Source of the DNA: an uncultured Bacteroidales bacterium
Lineage (GTDB): Bacteria > Bacteroidota > Bacteroidia > Bacteroidales > P3
Assembly (NCBI GenBank): GCA_900317285.1
Contig: ONGA01000008.1
Span: forward strand, 1-64,000
Reading direction: 5' to 3'
DNA length: 64,000 nt
Positions 35,473 to 45,861 of the stretch are shown one piece after another (positions within the stretch are counted from its first letter, which is position 1; the number at the start of each line of letters is the position of its first letter). The notes below the pieces were generated by a model. The model saw only the letters and a program-made list of their open reading frames with translations, was not told where the DNA came from and ran no database searches. The translations under genes and the position numbers were made by a program.

Positions 35473-36755
35473 TGACAGAATCGTTCTTGCAATATGTTTG
35501 GCAACACCAGATGATAGGGAAGGAATTGTCCACTACAGATGGTCAACCTGTTGTTGTTCTCCGTCCAGGTGAACTAAATCATGATGCAGGACCAGATTTT
35601 TTTAATGCACGGCTGACAATAGATGGGGTGGAATGGGTCGGCAATGTCGAAGTACATCTGCATTCTTCGGATTGGAATACCCATCATCATTCGCGAGATC
35701 AGCGATATAACAACATTATTCTACATGTTGTTTATGAGCATGACTGCGAGGTTGTACTGGAAAATGGACTCCATCCGATGACTTTAGAATTGCGCCGATT
35801 CATGCATCCTTCTCTGGTGAAAAACTATGAATCTTTGGTTTTACCTAAGGGGGGTGATGATATTCCTTGTTTCCGAAGATTTTCGCAGGTGTCATCTTTT
35901 GTGATAAGTTCTTTTTTAGACCGTTTGGTGGTAGAACGTATTGAGTCAAAAACAGAAGTGGTCCATCGTCTCCTTGAAGAAAGTAACGGTAACTGGGAGC
36001 AGACATGTTATTGGCTAATTGCTCATTATTGGGGTGGAAAGGTAAACGCGATTCCGTTTGAGATGTTGGCGAAATCTGTTGATTATCGTTTGCTAGCGAG
36101 ATGGAAAGGTGATGTGTTACGATTAGAAGCCATTCTAATTGGACAGGCTGGTTTTTTAGAGGGTCCATTGGTTGATGATTATCCGCTCCAGTTGCAGACG
36201 GATTATCATGCACTCAAATCCGGGGTAGGATTAGTTCCCCTTGATAATTATATATGGCGCTTCCATTGTCTGAGACCGAATAGTTTTCCCACCATTCGTA
36301 TCAGCCAGTTTGCTTCTTTGATGGTACAATCGTCTAATTTGTTCGGCACGCTGTTGTCTAAGACGAATGTTAAAGAATTGGAGAATGTGTTTGACTGTCG
36401 GGCTACAGAGTATTGGGATAATCATTATCGTATCGATCAAGAGTCGTCGAATAGTAGTGTTAAACGAGTGGGTAAGGCGTTGGCAGATTCCCTTATTATC
36501 AATGCATGGGTTCCATTGCTGTTTGCTTATGGAACCTTGCATGGTCAGCAACAGTATAAGGATCAGGCGATTGGTTTGTTGCAACAGTTGGCACCAGAAA
36601 AAAATAATATCATCCGCCGCTGGCAAGAAGCAGGCGCTTCTCCAGAAAATGCTGCCCAAACGCAGGCTCTAATACAACTTTCAAATAATTATTGTGGTAT
36701 TCGTCGATGTTTAGAATGTCGAATCGGATATCATATTATTAAAAGTATCAAGTAA
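35472..36755 (+). CDS. DUF2851 family protein
   Basis: 427 residues. The N terminus has the family pattern ESFLQYVWQHQMIGKEL..TDG, PGELNHDAGPDFFNARL, GNVEVHLHSSDWNTHHHSRD and NNIILHVVYEHD, whose conserved Asp, Glu and His residues suggest a nuclease-like metal site, though no activity is established. Translation is coupled to dnaJ by a one-base overlap and the murF/alr gene follows after 4 bases. Confidence 0.88.
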   Translation: MTESFLQYVWQHQMIGKELSTTDGQPVVVLRPGELNHDAGPDFFNARLTIDGVEWVGNVEVHLHSSDWNTHHHSRDQRYNNIILHVVYEHDCEVVLENGLHPMTLELRRFMHPSLVKNYESLVLPKGGDDIPCFRRFSQVSSFVISSFLDRLVVERIESKTEVVHRLLEESNGNWEQTCYWLIAHYWGGKVNAIPFEMLAKSVDYRLLARWKGDVLRLEAILIGQAGFLEGPLVDDYPLQLQTDYHALKSGVGLVPLDNYIWRFHCLRPNSFPTIRISQFASLMVQSSNLFGTLLSKTNVKELENVFDCRATEYWDNHYRIDQESSNSSVKRVGKALADSLIINAWVPLLFAYGTLHGQQQYKDQAIGLLQQLAPEKNNIIRRWQEAGASPENAAQTQALIQLSNNYCGIRRCLECRIGYHIIKSIK

Positions 36756-36759
36756 TACA

Positions 36760-39237
36760 ATGAATGCATCTGAAATCACAACCATTGTAAAAGCGACTGA
36801 TAGCCAGATTATGTATCCGGAAGAAAACATTAAGAACCTTCTTACGGATAGTCGAAAGTTGACTTCACCTCAGGGAACACTTTTTTTTGCCATACCGACA
36901 AAAAGGAATACAGGCTGTCGCTATATACAAGCTTTATACCAAAAAGGTGTTCGTAATTTTGTGATTCCTGCGGATGAACAAGTTCTTTTCTCAGATGCTA
37001 ATTATTGGAAGGTCGAGAATGTTGTGCTTGCACTTCAGAGGATTGTTGCTGAGTATCGTTCGCATTTTGATATTCCGGTAGTTGGAATTACGGGTAGTAA
37101 CGGAAAAACTATTGTAAAGGATTGGACTGTTCAACTTTTGTCAACAGACCATCGGCTTGCATCGAGCCCTAAAAGTTATAATTCTCAGATTGGGGTGCCG
37201 CTTTCAGTGTGGCAACTTTCTCCCGAAGATCAGATGGCTGTCTTTGAAGCTGGTATTTCGGAGACGGGGGAGATGGCAAAATTACAGAGGATTATTCAGC
37301 CGACGATTGGTATTTTTACCAATATCGGAAATGCTCACGATGAGAATTTCCTTACACGTCAACAGAAAATTGCAGAAAAGCTGCAACTCTTTACGCATTG
37401 TAAGGTGCTAATTTATTCCACAGACCATAAGGAGATACATTCGGTTCTGTCAGAAATAGAGAGTTTCCGGCATGTTGATTTATTTACGTGGGGAACCTCG
37501 GACGAGAATGTACTTAAGTTAGAGAATGTTGAGATAGAAGGTCATTCTTCACGTTTGACAGTTCGGTACAAGGAGTCCTATTTTGATGTGACAATTCCTT
37601 TTGTTGACAGAGCCTCACAAGAAAATGTGATGCATTGTATTGCATTGATGCTATATCTTGGGTATTCTCCCGATGTTATTTCATCCCGATGTGCGCGTCT
37701 GGTCCCTGTGGAGATGCGTTTGGAGATGAATGAAGCGGTAAATAATTGCCTGTTGATAAACGATAGCTATAGTCTCGACTTCAACTCTCTCGCCATAGCG
37801 TTGGACTTTGTACAGCACGAACAACGTCATTTCCATAAGACGCTTATCCTTTCGGATTTTCTTCAAACCGGCTTGCCAGATGGGGAACTTTATGCTCAAG
37901 TTTCGCAACTCATTGCGCATAGAGGGATAACCCGGTTGATAGGCATTGGGGAGGCACTCTGTCATAATAGAGGATGTTTTGCGGGTATTGACTCTGAGTT
38001 TTTTGTGTCGACGGAGGATTTTCTTCAGAGCTATGATTTTTCCCGTTTTCAAAACGAAACCATTCTCCTTAAAGGTGCCCGTAAATTCTGTTTTGAAAAC
38101 ATAGCAAAATTGCTTCAGCGGAAGTCCCATGAGACAATTATGGAGGTTGATCTGGATGCCATGATTCATAACTTGAATGTTTACCGGTCACGAATTAAGC
38201 CAACCACCAAGCTGATGGCTATGGTAAAAGCGGCTTCGTATGGGGCCGGAAAAGTGGAGGTGGCAAGTGCTCTCCAGTTTAATCATGTTGATTATCTTAC
38301 GGTGGCCTATGCCGACGAAGGTGTCGAGCTTCGCCGCAACGGCATCACTTTGCCCATTATGGTGATGAATCCGGAGGAGGCTTCCTTTGATGATATCATC
38401 AAATATCAATTGGAACCAGATATTTATAGCTTCCGAATATTGGAGTTGTTTGCTGCTAGGGTGAATTTGTTTGGAGCTACAAAGGCAATTCATGTTGAAT
38501 TCGACACTGGGATGCATCGACTGGGTTTCTCTGGAGATGATATCGAGGCTCTTGCGGAGAGGCTTAATCATTACTCTGGATTGTTGGAAGTGAGGAGTAT
38601 CTTCTCTCATTTGGCATGTGCCGATGATCCGGAGATGGACGACTTTACTCACATGCAGATAGACCGTTTCCGAACTTGGAGTGACCGGTTGGATAGTCTT
38701 ATTGTGCGACGTGATAATGCCAAAATACTGCATCATATCCTGAATTCATCTGGAATTGCGCGCTTCTCAGAGGCGCAGATGGACATGGTGCGTTTGGGAA
38801 TTGGACTTTATGGTGTTGCCCCGGAGCCTGAGATACAAGCTCAACTTCGTCAAGTAAGCCGCCTGGTGACACGTATTTCGCAAATCAAAGACATCCCAGA
38901 AGGCGAATCGGTGGGTTATAATAGGCGTTGGATAGCCAAACGTCCTTCGCGAATTGCAATCATTCCTATAGGATATGCCGATGGTTTCAACCGCCATCTG
39001 GGTTATGAGAATGGACGTGTCCTTATTGCCGGGAAAGAAGCTCCAATTATTGGCAGTATCTGTATGGACATGTGCTTTGTTGATATTACAGGAGTGGAGT
39101 GCAAGGAAGGAGATGCAGTGGTGATTTTCGGAGAAGGAGATCTTTTGCAACGCAATGCGGCTGCAGCAGGCACAATCTCATACGAGATGTTAACTTCAGT
39201 ATCTCCCCGAGTAAAACGTGTCTACTTCCAGGAATAG
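36760..39237 (+). CDS. MurF-like/alanine racemase fusion
   Basis: 825 residues. The N-terminal 450 residues form a MurF-like ligase (GITGSNGKTIVKDWTVQLL, NSQIGVPLSVWQL, FEAGISETGEM). The C-terminal 370 residues form alanine racemase: PLP Lys in LMAMVKAASYGAG, catalytic Tyr region SVGYNRRW, GYADGFNR, SICMDMCFVDIT. Such fusions are standard in Bacteroidota. The ligase half lacks the usual D.YNANP..M substrate motif (it has NDSYSLDFNSLAIAL), and an ordinary murF lies at 43612-44985, so the ligase half may be structural or regulatory while the racemase half makes D-alanine. Confidence 0.93.
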   Translation: MNASEITTIVKATDSQIMYPEENIKNLLTDSRKLTSPQGTLFFAIPTKRNTGCRYIQALYQKGVRNFVIPADEQVLFSDANYWKVENVVLALQRIVAEYRSHFDIPVVGITGSNGKTIVKDWTVQLLSTDHRLASSPKSYNSQIGVPLSVWQLSPEDQMAVFEAGISETGEMAKLQRIIQPTIGIFTNIGNAHDENFLTRQQKIAEKLQLFTHCKVLIYSTDHKEIHSVLSEIESFRHVDLFTWGTSDENVLKLENVEIEGHSSRLTVRYKESYFDVTIPFVDRASQENVMHCIALMLYLGYSPDVISSRCARLVPVEMRLEMNEAVNNCLLINDSYSLDFNSLAIALDFVQHEQRHFHKTLILSDFLQTGLPDGELYAQVSQLIAHRGITRLIGIGEALCHNRGCFAGIDSEFFVSTEDFLQSYDFSRFQNETILLKGARKFCFENIAKLLQRKSHETIMEVDLDAMIHNLNVYRSRIKPTTKLMAMVKAASYGAGKVEVASALQFNHVDYLTVAYADEGVELRRNGITLPIMVMNPEEASFDDIIKYQLEPDIYSFRILELFAARVNLFGATKAIHVEFDTGMHRLGFSGDDIEALAERLNHYSGLLEVRSIFSHLACADDPEMDDFTHMQIDRFRTWSDRLDSLIVRRDNAKILHHILNSSGIARFSEAQMDMVRLGIGLYGVAPEPEIQAQLRQVSRLVTRISQIKDIPEGESVGYNRRWIAKRPSRIAIIPIGYADGFNRHLGYENGRVLIAGKEAPIIGSICMDMCFVDITGVECKEGDAVVIFGEGDLLQRNAAAAGTISYEMLTSVSPRVKRVYFQE

Positions 39238-39284
39238 ACTTTGTGGTGAAACTTTTTTGAGAGAAATACGTTAGTATAATTTAT

Positions 39285-41732
39285 ATGAAGAATGCGTTTG
39301 ACGACCTTGGCGAGATTCTCTCTAAGGATCTAAATATAAGAGCGAATATTGTGCCAATGATTGATGCGGGGGATGAAGATGTGCTTCTGCACGATGATGG
39401 CATAGAACAGGAAATGCCAGTGCTTCCTGTCCTGGATCAGGTGCTTTTCCCCGGTGTCCTTATTCCTATAGCTGCGCAGCGACCCAAGGCACGTCAGTTG
39501 TTGGCTGATGTCAGCGGTACAGAGACACATATTCTTGTCTTTGCCCAAAAAACCAACAATGAGGATCCCGACGAACATGATTTGTATCCGGTTGGTGTTA
39601 TCGCCAAAGTGTTGAAGGTTTTTAATTTCCGCACCGATATTTCCGTGGCTGTTCTTCAAGGAATAGTCCGCTGCCACTCATTGATGGTTACCCGTACTGC
39701 CCCATACATGTGGGGATGCGTGCAGCATGCTCCGGAAAGCACAGAGGGATTACAGACACAGGCATTCTCTAGAAAAGTGAAACTGTTGAGAAAACAGTAT
39801 GCCGAAGTGATGAAGTCTCGTTTCCAGGATGAGGAGTTGGGTCAAATGCTTACGGGTATCGGCAGTGATAAGATTTTTATTAATTTTGCTGCCACTCACA
39901 TGGATGTTGAAGCAGAACTGAAATATGAACTGCTGGCATGTGACACTTATCGGAGTCGTGTGGATAAGATGCTTGAGCAACTGAACACGCTCCGTGGACT
40001 GGACGACCTTCGACGCGAAATTGACAGTAAGACGAAAGAGGAAATGGAGCGTCAGCAGAGAGAGTATTTCCTGCGTCATCAAATGAACGTCATTCAGGAA
40101 GAGTTGGGCGCCAACGGCAATGCCAACCCATGGGGTGACAGCGAGGTTGATGAACTGCGTCGGCGTGCATCTGAGAAGGTGTGGCCGGAATCGGTGGCTG
40201 CCACTTTTGAAAAGGAAATGCACAAGTTGACGCATATTCAGCCTATGTCGTCCGACTATACTGTCCAGCTCAACTACCTTGAAACCCTGCTTGACCTTCC
40301 GTGGGATGTGACCGCCAAACAAACTTTTGATATCAAAGAGGCGCGTGAGCAAATGGAGCGAGACCATTATGGTATTGAAAAAGTTAAGCAGCGGGTTGTC
40401 GAATACCTTGCAGTACTCAAGCGCCAGTCGGAAAAGGGACGGCTGGCCAAGGCTCAGGTGCTTTGCCTTGTAGGACCTCCGGGTACTGGAAAGACGTCTG
40501 TTTGCCGTTCTATCGCTACCGCTCTCAACCGTCCCTACCGACGTGTCGCCCTTGGAGGACTTCATGATGAGGCGGAGATTCGTGGTCATCGCCGTACATA
40601 CGTGGGCGCTATGCCGGGACGCATTATACAGGAAATCATCAAGGCTGGGGTTTCCAACCCCGTGTTCGTGCTGGACGAAATTGACAAGGTGCAGACCAAC
40701 AGCTTCCATGGCGATCCTTCGTCGGCATTGCTTGAGGTCCTTGATCCAGAGCAGAACTGCCATTTCCACGACAATTTCGTTAATATCGATTACGACCTCT
40801 CCAAAGTGCTTTTTATTGCTACTGCAAACAGCCTTTCCGACATCCATCCAGCATTGCTGGACCGTATGGAGATAATCAATTTCTCGGGATATGTCATTGA
40901 GGAAAAGCTGGAGATAGCGCAACGACACCTCCTTCCCCGCATTATGCGCGAGAATGTGGTGGATCGCCGCACGGTGAGGTTCTCTCCGGAAATTGTCAAA
41001 CAGGTTATCAATGAATACACCCGTGAGGGTGGAGTGCGTCAGCTTGAGAAGCAACTCTCCAAGATAGTGCGCCATCGTATTGTGCAGCAGGAAACAGGAG
41101 AAACGTCCAAACTGATGGTTAGCCCGGAAGAAGTCAAGGATGTGCTGGGCCTCCCCATCCATAACAGTGAACAAGCGCAGGATAAGCCCCGCGAGGGTGT
41201 GGTTACCGGTTTGGCGTGGACTCCTGTTGGAGGCGAGATTCTTTTCATTGAGAGCTCGTTGAGTAAGGGAAAGGGGACACTGACGATGACCGGCAATTTG
41301 GGCGATGTGATGAAAGAGTCGGCCACACTTGCCTTCGAGTATCTCAAGGCCAACGGGGAGGAGTTTGGTGTGAAACATCAAGACTTGGAGAAGAGCAATA
41401 TTCATATACATGTGCCTGAAGGTGCCACTCCGAAGGACGGCCCTTCGGCGGGTATTACCATGTTTGTCGCCATGGTGTCGGCTTTTGCCCACCGCAAAGT
41501 CAACCCTAAAGTGGCTATGACAGGCGAAATAACACTGCGTGGCGATGTGACTCCCGTGGGCGGTATCAAGGAAAAGATTCTTGCGGCCAAGCGTGCGGGT
41601 ATCACGGATATTATTCTTTGCCACGACAACCGTCGCGATATAGAGGAAATAGAGCCGACATATCTTACCGGTCTTACGTTCCATTACATTTCTTCCATGA
41701 GTGAGGCATTGCCTTTGGCCTTGGTTGGATAA
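39285..41732 (+). CDS. lon: ATP-dependent protease Lon
   Basis: 815 residues. N-terminal LAN domain (about 30-240), AAA module with [18 protein letters not shown] and FVLDEIDKV, and the serine-lysine protease domain with catalytic Ser in [12 protein letters not shown] and Lys in [15 protein letters not shown]. Degrades damaged and regulatory proteins. It lies 47 bases after murF/alr in the run that starts with grpE-dnaJ, consistent with a stress operon. Confidence 0.97.
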   Translation: MKNAFDDLGEILSKDLNIRANIVPMIDAGDEDVLLHDDGIEQEMPVLPVLDQVLFPGVLIPIAAQRPKARQLLADVSGTETHILVFAQKTNNEDPDEHDLYPVGVIAKVLKVFNFRTDISVAVLQGIVRCHSLMVTRTAPYMWGCVQHAPESTEGLQTQAFSRKVKLLRKQYAEVMKSRFQDEELGQMLTGIGSDKIFINFAATHMDVEAELKYELLACDTYRSRVDKMLEQLNTLRGLDDLRREIDSKTKEEMERQQREYFLRHQMNVIQEELGANGNANPWGDSEVDELRRRASEKVWPESVAATFEKEMHKLTHIQPMSSDYTVQLNYLETLLDLPWDVTAKQTFDIKEAREQMERDHYGIEKVKQRVVEYLAVLKRQSEKGRLAKAQVLCLVGPPGTGKTSVCRSIATALNRPYRRVALGGLHDEAEIRGHRRTYVGAMPGRIIQEIIKAGVSNPVFVLDEIDKVQTNSFHGDPSSALLEVLDPEQNCHFHDNFVNIDYDLSKVLFIATANSLSDIHPALLDRMEIINFSGYVIEEKLEIAQRHLLPRIMRENVVDRRTVRFSPEIVKQVINEYTREGGVRQLEKQLSKIVRHRIVQQETGETSKLMVSPEEVKDVLGLPIHNSEQAQDKPREGVVTGLAWTPVGGEILFIESSLSKGKGTLTMTGNLGDVMKESATLAFEYLKANGEEFGVKHQDLEKSNIHIHVPEGATPKDGPSAGITMFVAMVSAFAHRKVNPKVAMTGEITLRGDVTPVGGIKEKILAAKRAGITDIILCHDNRRDIEEIEPTYLTGLTFHYISSMSEALPLALVG

Positions 41733-41746
41733 GACCCTTTGCCGTT

Positions 41747-43249
41747 ATGAAAAATGCTATTGGATATACATTGCACTGTTTGGCGAGATTGCTTCTTTTT
41801 ATGGCAATTGTTTATTCGTTGCCGCTACGTTCCCAGCAATCCGCGTTTGTTGCCAAACAGCAGCGTATGGCGGTGCTACCGGGCGAGGTGAGAAATGTAT
41901 CTGTGGTTGACGGTAATCTCTATTGCTATGCTTCAGGGGTTATGCTCAAGGTACAGAGAAGCGGTGAACAACTGATGGGCTTCTGGGCAGACACTTCCTT
42001 GTCGAAGTATGGCGAAAATGTTGACTACGTTGTCCGTCAACCGGGGACAGGGGATTTGTATTTTACCTGTACCGATAAAAACGGCGATTCGTATTTGTAC
42101 TGCAGTAGCCAGAACCGAAAGGCACGTCAGGTGCGTCTCGGTGGCGGCTTATTCTTTAACAAGGGTATGACGGTGGAGCATCCTACGTTCACAGAGGACG
42201 GAAGGATTATGATTTTCAGCTCCCTGGACCGTCATCGGAGTTTCGGTGGCTATGACCTGTGGTATACGGTTTTTGATGGTAAGAAATGGGAGAAACCACG
42301 CAATTTGGGAAACAGAATCAACACGGATTCCGACGAGATTTCGCCGTGGGTTTACCGCGACTGTCTCCTGTTTGCCTCGAATGGCCGCAAGGAGGATGAC
42401 GGCAATTTGGGTGTTTATGCGACGCGTCTGATTTCCGACCGTGTGGAAGGAGACACTGTCGGCATGTTCCAGATAGGGCGTTGCAAGGTGCAGCGGCTGC
42501 CTGCTCCGCTGAATGCCGACGATGCCGACGATTTCGACATGGTGTTCGACAGCCTCACTGGCTGCGGATACTGGGTGTCGCACAGGACGGAGACGTCCGG
42601 CGATTCCCAGCTGTATTCTTTCGAGGGCGCTCTCGATGGTGTGCTGCTGTGGGGTCTTGTTATGGACAAACTCGACAATCCGCTACCGGGGGTACAGATT
42701 TTTGTCAGGCAGGGTGATCAGGTGGTATGCTCCTCCGAGACGGACGAGGATGGTTTCTACCATTTGTATCTGCAAGGTGACCAGTACTACGACATCTCTT
42801 ATCGGCTGGATGATTACTTCTCTGGGTACGAGAGCATAAACACCACCAAGGAGGTGGGTGAGTATCTTATTGCCGAAGCCCGTCGCGACCTCAAGCTGGA
42901 GAAGCTGCCATTAGGCGAACGCTTGTATTACGAAGACCTTTTCGGTCCCGATGTTGACATTGAACTCAGCGAACTGGGACGTGAACGGCTTGAACCGCTA
43001 GTGAGGTTTCTGAACGACAATCCGGAGATGAGTGTTGATGTGTCGCTGAGCAATGACGTGACGACCAATAGCCGATTCAATACGCTTCTGACCGACCAGC
43101 GTTTGCTTACGTTGCGTAACTATCTGTTCCAGATGGTGCCGCCTACGGTGGTGATACATATTCACAACTCCTGCGCCGGCATCGAAGGGTGCAGCAATGC
43201 CTCTGGACTTTCGCGTCTGGTTGTGCAAATCAACAAGGGGGAAAAATAA
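41747..43249 (+). CDS. PorE-like exported protein (beta-propeller, regulatory-like and OmpA-like domains)
   Basis: 500 residues with a signal peptide (RLLLFMAIVYSLPLRSQ). A PD40/WD40-like propeller (about 40-300) shows blade signatures such as VEHPTFTEDGRIMIFSSLDR...GGYDLWY. Then a carboxypeptidase regulatory-like domain (LWGLVMDKLDNPLPGVQIFV..) and a C-terminal OmpA-like domain with ELSELGRERLEPLVRFLNDNP. This order matches PorE of the Porphyromonas T9SS, minus its TPR part and lipobox. The peptidoglycan-binding Asp/Arg pair is not clear (LSNDVTTNSRFN). Lies 14 bases after lon. Confidence 0.7.
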   Translation: MKNAIGYTLHCLARLLLFMAIVYSLPLRSQQSAFVAKQQRMAVLPGEVRNVSVVDGNLYCYASGVMLKVQRSGEQLMGFWADTSLSKYGENVDYVVRQPGTGDLYFTCTDKNGDSYLYCSSQNRKARQVRLGGGLFFNKGMTVEHPTFTEDGRIMIFSSLDRHRSFGGYDLWYTVFDGKKWEKPRNLGNRINTDSDEISPWVYRDCLLFASNGRKEDDGNLGVYATRLISDRVEGDTVGMFQIGRCKVQRLPAPLNADDADDFDMVFDSLTGCGYWVSHRTETSGDSQLYSFEGALDGVLLWGLVMDKLDNPLPGVQIFVRQGDQVVCSSETDEDGFYHLYLQGDQYYDISYRLDDYFSGYESINTTKEVGEYLIAEARRDLKLEKLPLGERLYYEDLFGPDVDIELSELGRERLEPLVRFLNDNPEMSVDVSLSNDVTTNSRFNTLLTDQRLLTLRNYLFQMVPPTVVIHIHNSCAGIEGCSNASGLSRLVVQINKGEK

Positions 43250-43376
43250 CATTCCGGAAACATTTAGATGCTTTTTTTTTAGGCAATCCAGCAGGGTTGC
43301 CTAAAAAATCTGTGTAGTGCAAATGGCTGATTTTTAGATAATGAAATGTGTTGTGATGAAAAAAAATAAAAAAAAA

Positions 43377-43408
43377 TTTGGTGGGAATGTAGAAAAGTAG
43401 TACTTTTG
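43377..43408 (+). promoter_or_regulatory. Promoter of tRNA-Pro
   Basis: TTTG at 43377-43380, 20 bases, TACTTTTG at 43401-43408. The spacer 43250-43466 shows nothing else apart from an A-rich stretch. Confidence 0.85.
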
Positions 43409-43466
43409 CACCCGATTTCGAAAGAAGAAATCACCTAAAAATGTCGCTTCGGCGGCAATAATTGTT

Positions 43467-43540
43467 CGGGGTGTGGCGCAGTTGGCTAGCGCACTTGCAT
43501 GGGGTGCAAGGGGTCGAAAGTTCGAGTCTTTTCACCCCGA
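43467..43540 (+). tRNA. tRNA-Pro (anticodon GGG)
   Basis: 74 bases. Acceptor CGGGGTG pairs with CACCCCG, discriminator A; D arm GCGC/GCGC; anticodon arm CTTGC-ATGGGGT-GCAAG with T33 and GGG at 34-36; T arm GAAAG-TTCGAGT-CTTTT. CCA is not encoded. C1-G72 and A73 agree with proline tRNAs. Confidence 0.96.
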
Positions 43541-43550
43541 CAATTTTTAA

Positions 43551-43589
43551 GAGGAGAGGGTTTCCAAACGGAAACCCTCTCCTCTTTTT
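43551..43589. terminator. Bidirectional terminator after tRNA-Pro and murF
   Basis: Fifteen-base perfect stem (GAGGAGAGGGTTTCC and its complement), AAAC loop, five T on the right. It serves the tRNA on the + strand and probably murF on the minus strand. Confidence 0.92.
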
Positions 43590-43611
43590 GTGTTTTGACC
43601 GATTAACAAGG

Positions 43612-44985
43612 TTAGAGTGTTTCTTCGAGGGTCCAGAGGCGGTTGGTGTTGGAGCCTTTGATGAGGATGGTGGCGCCGTTGACGGGGTTGGCTTGCAACC
43701 AGGCCTGGAGGGAGTTTGTGTCGGGGAACAGCAGCATGTTGTCGGGGTGGGGAAGGGGTGTCCATTCGGGACCCACCAGCAGCACTTTGTCAAGATTGCA
43801 GTCGGCCAGCAGGCTTATCACGCGCTCGTGTTCCTTACGTTCGTCGTGACCGAGTTCGTGCATGCCACCGATGACGGCCATGGTGCCGTTCATGGACTTG
43901 AACGAGGTGATGGCGGCTTCCATGGAGGAGGGATTGGCGTTGTAGCAGTCGAGGTAGAGACGGTTGCCGCGGGAGGTCTCCTTGAATTCGGAGCGCTGGT
44001 TGGAGGGAGTGTATTCCTCGATGGCCTCCTTGATGTCCCAGGGTTCGACGCCGAAGTGGAGTCCGACGGCTACGGCAGCCATGCAGTTGTCGAAGTTGTA
44101 GTTGCCGAGGAGGCGCGTGCGGACGTTGTAGACGTTGTCGCCGACCTCGAAGTAGAAGTGGAGGTAGGGGTCGCTGCCGACGAAGGTGCCGTGGATGTCG
44201 GCTTCGGGCGAGGTGCCGTAAGTGAGCATGCTGAGGGGTGTGCGCTCGATGGTCGAGGGGACGAATGCGGGGTTGTCGGGTGCGTAGGCGGGGATGAAGG
44301 AGCGCAGACCGGGGATGGTGGCGAGGCGCTCGGCTTCGTGCATCAGGCGTTCGTTGTCGGCGTTGACGAAGACGAGTCCGTGCTTGCCGGCGAGGTGCCT
44401 GTAGAGTTCCGTCTTGGTGTGCACCACGCCTTCGAAGCTGCCGAAGCCTTCGAGGTGTGCGCGTCCGACGTTGGTGATGAGGCCGCAGTCGGGGTTAGCG
44501 ATGCCGCAGAGGAACTCGATCTCGCCTGGGTGGTTGGCACCCATCTCGACGATTGCGAGTTCGGTGTCGGCGGGGATGGAGAGCAGTGTGAGAGGCACGC
44601 CGAGGTGGTTGTTGAAGTTGCCTTTGGTGGCCGAGGTGCGGTAGCGTTTGGCGAGGACGGCATGGACGAGCTCCTTGGTGGTGGTCTTGCCGTTGGTGCC
44701 GGTGATGCCGATGACAGGCATCTGGAGGTGGCGACGGTGTTCGCGCGCCAGTTCCTGGAGTGTTTTCAGTACGTCGGGGACCACGATGCAGCGGTCGTCG
44801 ACTTTGTATTGCGGGTCGCTGATGACGCAGAGTGCGGCGCCTTGTTCGAGGGCCTTGGGTGCGAAGGCGTTGCCGTCGAAATGTTCGCCCTTGAAGGCGA
44901 AGAAGAGGCATCCCGGGGTGATGGCGCGCGAGTCGGTGGTGATGGCGTGCGAGCGGAGGAATGCTTGGTATAGGTTGTCTATCAT
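43612..44985 (-). CDS. murF: UDP-MurNAc-tripeptide--D-Ala-D-Ala ligase MurF
   Basis: 457 residues. Three domains: TTDSRAITPGCLFFAFKGE (UDP-substrate binding), GITGTNGKTTTKELVHAVL (ATP), GNFNNHLGVPLTLL, VEMGANHPGEI, the carbamylated-Lys region VVHTKTELYRHL, and DCYNANPSSMEAAI. This is the complete, conventional MurF of peptidoglycan synthesis. It follows the outer-membrane protein gene after 15 bases. Confidence 0.95.
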   Translation of the reverse strand: MIDNLYQAFLRSHAITTDSRAITPGCLFFAFKGEHFDGNAFAPKALEQGAALCVISDPQYKVDDRCIVVPDVLKTLQELAREHRRHLQMPVIGITGTNGKTTTKELVHAVLAKRYRTSATKGNFNNHLGVPLTLLSIPADTELAIVEMGANHPGEIEFLCGIANPDCGLITNVGRAHLEGFGSFEGVVHTKTELYRHLAGKHGLVFVNADNERLMHEAERLATIPGLRSFIPAYAPDNPAFVPSTIERTPLSMLTYGTSPEADIHGTFVGSDPYLHFYFEVGDNVYNVRTRLLGNYNFDNCMAAVAVGLHFGVEPWDIKEAIEEYTPSNQRSEFKETSRGNRLYLDCYNANPSSMEAAITSFKSMNGTMAVIGGMHELGHDERKEHERVISLLADCNLDKVLLVGPEWTPLPHPDNMLLFPDTNSLQAWLQANPVNGATILIKGSNTNRLWTLEETL

Positions 44986-45000
44986 GATGTTGCGGTTTTT

Positions 45001-45792
45001 CTAGAGGGTGAGGCGGAAGCCGAATTCGCGGATGGAGGGAGTACCGTCGATGGAGGTGTTGAAGGTGGGGGTGAGGGTGTAGTAGATTTCCCAACCGCCG
45101 CTGAATATCCACCAGAGTGGCCACGACATGCCGACGGCCACTTCGGCACGGAACTTGTTGGGGGCCTCAATGTTGCTGAGGTCGAGGTTGGGGTCGTTCT
45201 CGCGGGTGTTGTCGTCGACGAGGCGCGAGTAGGAGAAGGCATTGCCGACGGAGTAGGAGAGGTTGAATGCCAGGTAGATATCGGTTTTCCGGTTGGTGAC
45301 GAAAGCGATGCGGAGGGGCATGAAGAGGCCGTGGGTGTAGAGCTGGGAGGAGTACTGGCGCCAGCTGGTGGGGGTATAGCCGGCGATGAGGTGGGTGGTG
45401 GTGTTGAATTCCACGGAGTTGGAGAAATGGTACCAGTGGAAGCGGTAGCCGAGGCCTGCCTGGAGGTCCCAGCGGCGGTGGATGGGGTATTTGGCGACGA
45501 GGCCGAAACCGGCATCCCAGGCGTGGTTGTGGTAGGGGTTGCCGCTGCGGGAGATGTAGGTGTTGGTGCTGAAGCCGACGGGGGTGACGAACTCGAAGCG
45601 CAGGGCGCGTCCCATCAGGGATTGGCGCTGCTGGCGTGCTTCGTCGCGAGCCAGGCGGTCGGCTTCGGCGCGTGCACGCTCGAGTGCGCGCTGCTCTTCG
45701 TATTCGGCATCGTAGGAGACGCTGTCGAGCACCTGTGCGTGGAGGGTGCCGCCAAGGGCCAAAATCAGGAGGAGGTAGAGTCGTTTTTTCAT
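45001..45792 (-). CDS. Outer-membrane beta-barrel protein, PorT-like size
   Basis: 263 residues with a signal peptide (LYLLLILALGGTLHAQ), a basic/acidic helical stretch (EEQRALERARAEADRLARDEARQQRQ) and then about eight amphipathic strands ending with an aromatic-rich C terminus (FGFRLTL). Outer membrane barrel of the OmpW/PorT-like size class; function unknown. Divergent from the Omp85-like gene across the second TAGGAG/CTCCTA element. Confidence 0.75.
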   Translation of the reverse strand: MKKRLYLLLILALGGTLHAQVLDSVSYDAEYEEQRALERARAEADRLARDEARQQRQSLMGRALRFEFVTPVGFSTNTYISRSGNPYHNHAWDAGFGLVAKYPIHRRWDLQAGLGYRFHWYHFSNSVEFNTTTHLIAGYTPTSWRQYSSQLYTHGLFMPLRIAFVTNRKTDIYLAFNLSYSVGNAFSYSRLVDDNTRENDPNLDLSNIEAPNKFRAEVAVGMSWPLWWIFSGGWEIYYTLTPTFNTSIDGTPSIREFGFRLTL

Positions 45793-45861
45793 TTTTGTCG
45801 AATTTTTCTGTTTGCCGGATAACGCGTTTTTTTATAAAAAAGTATGCGCGCGAGGGAAAAT

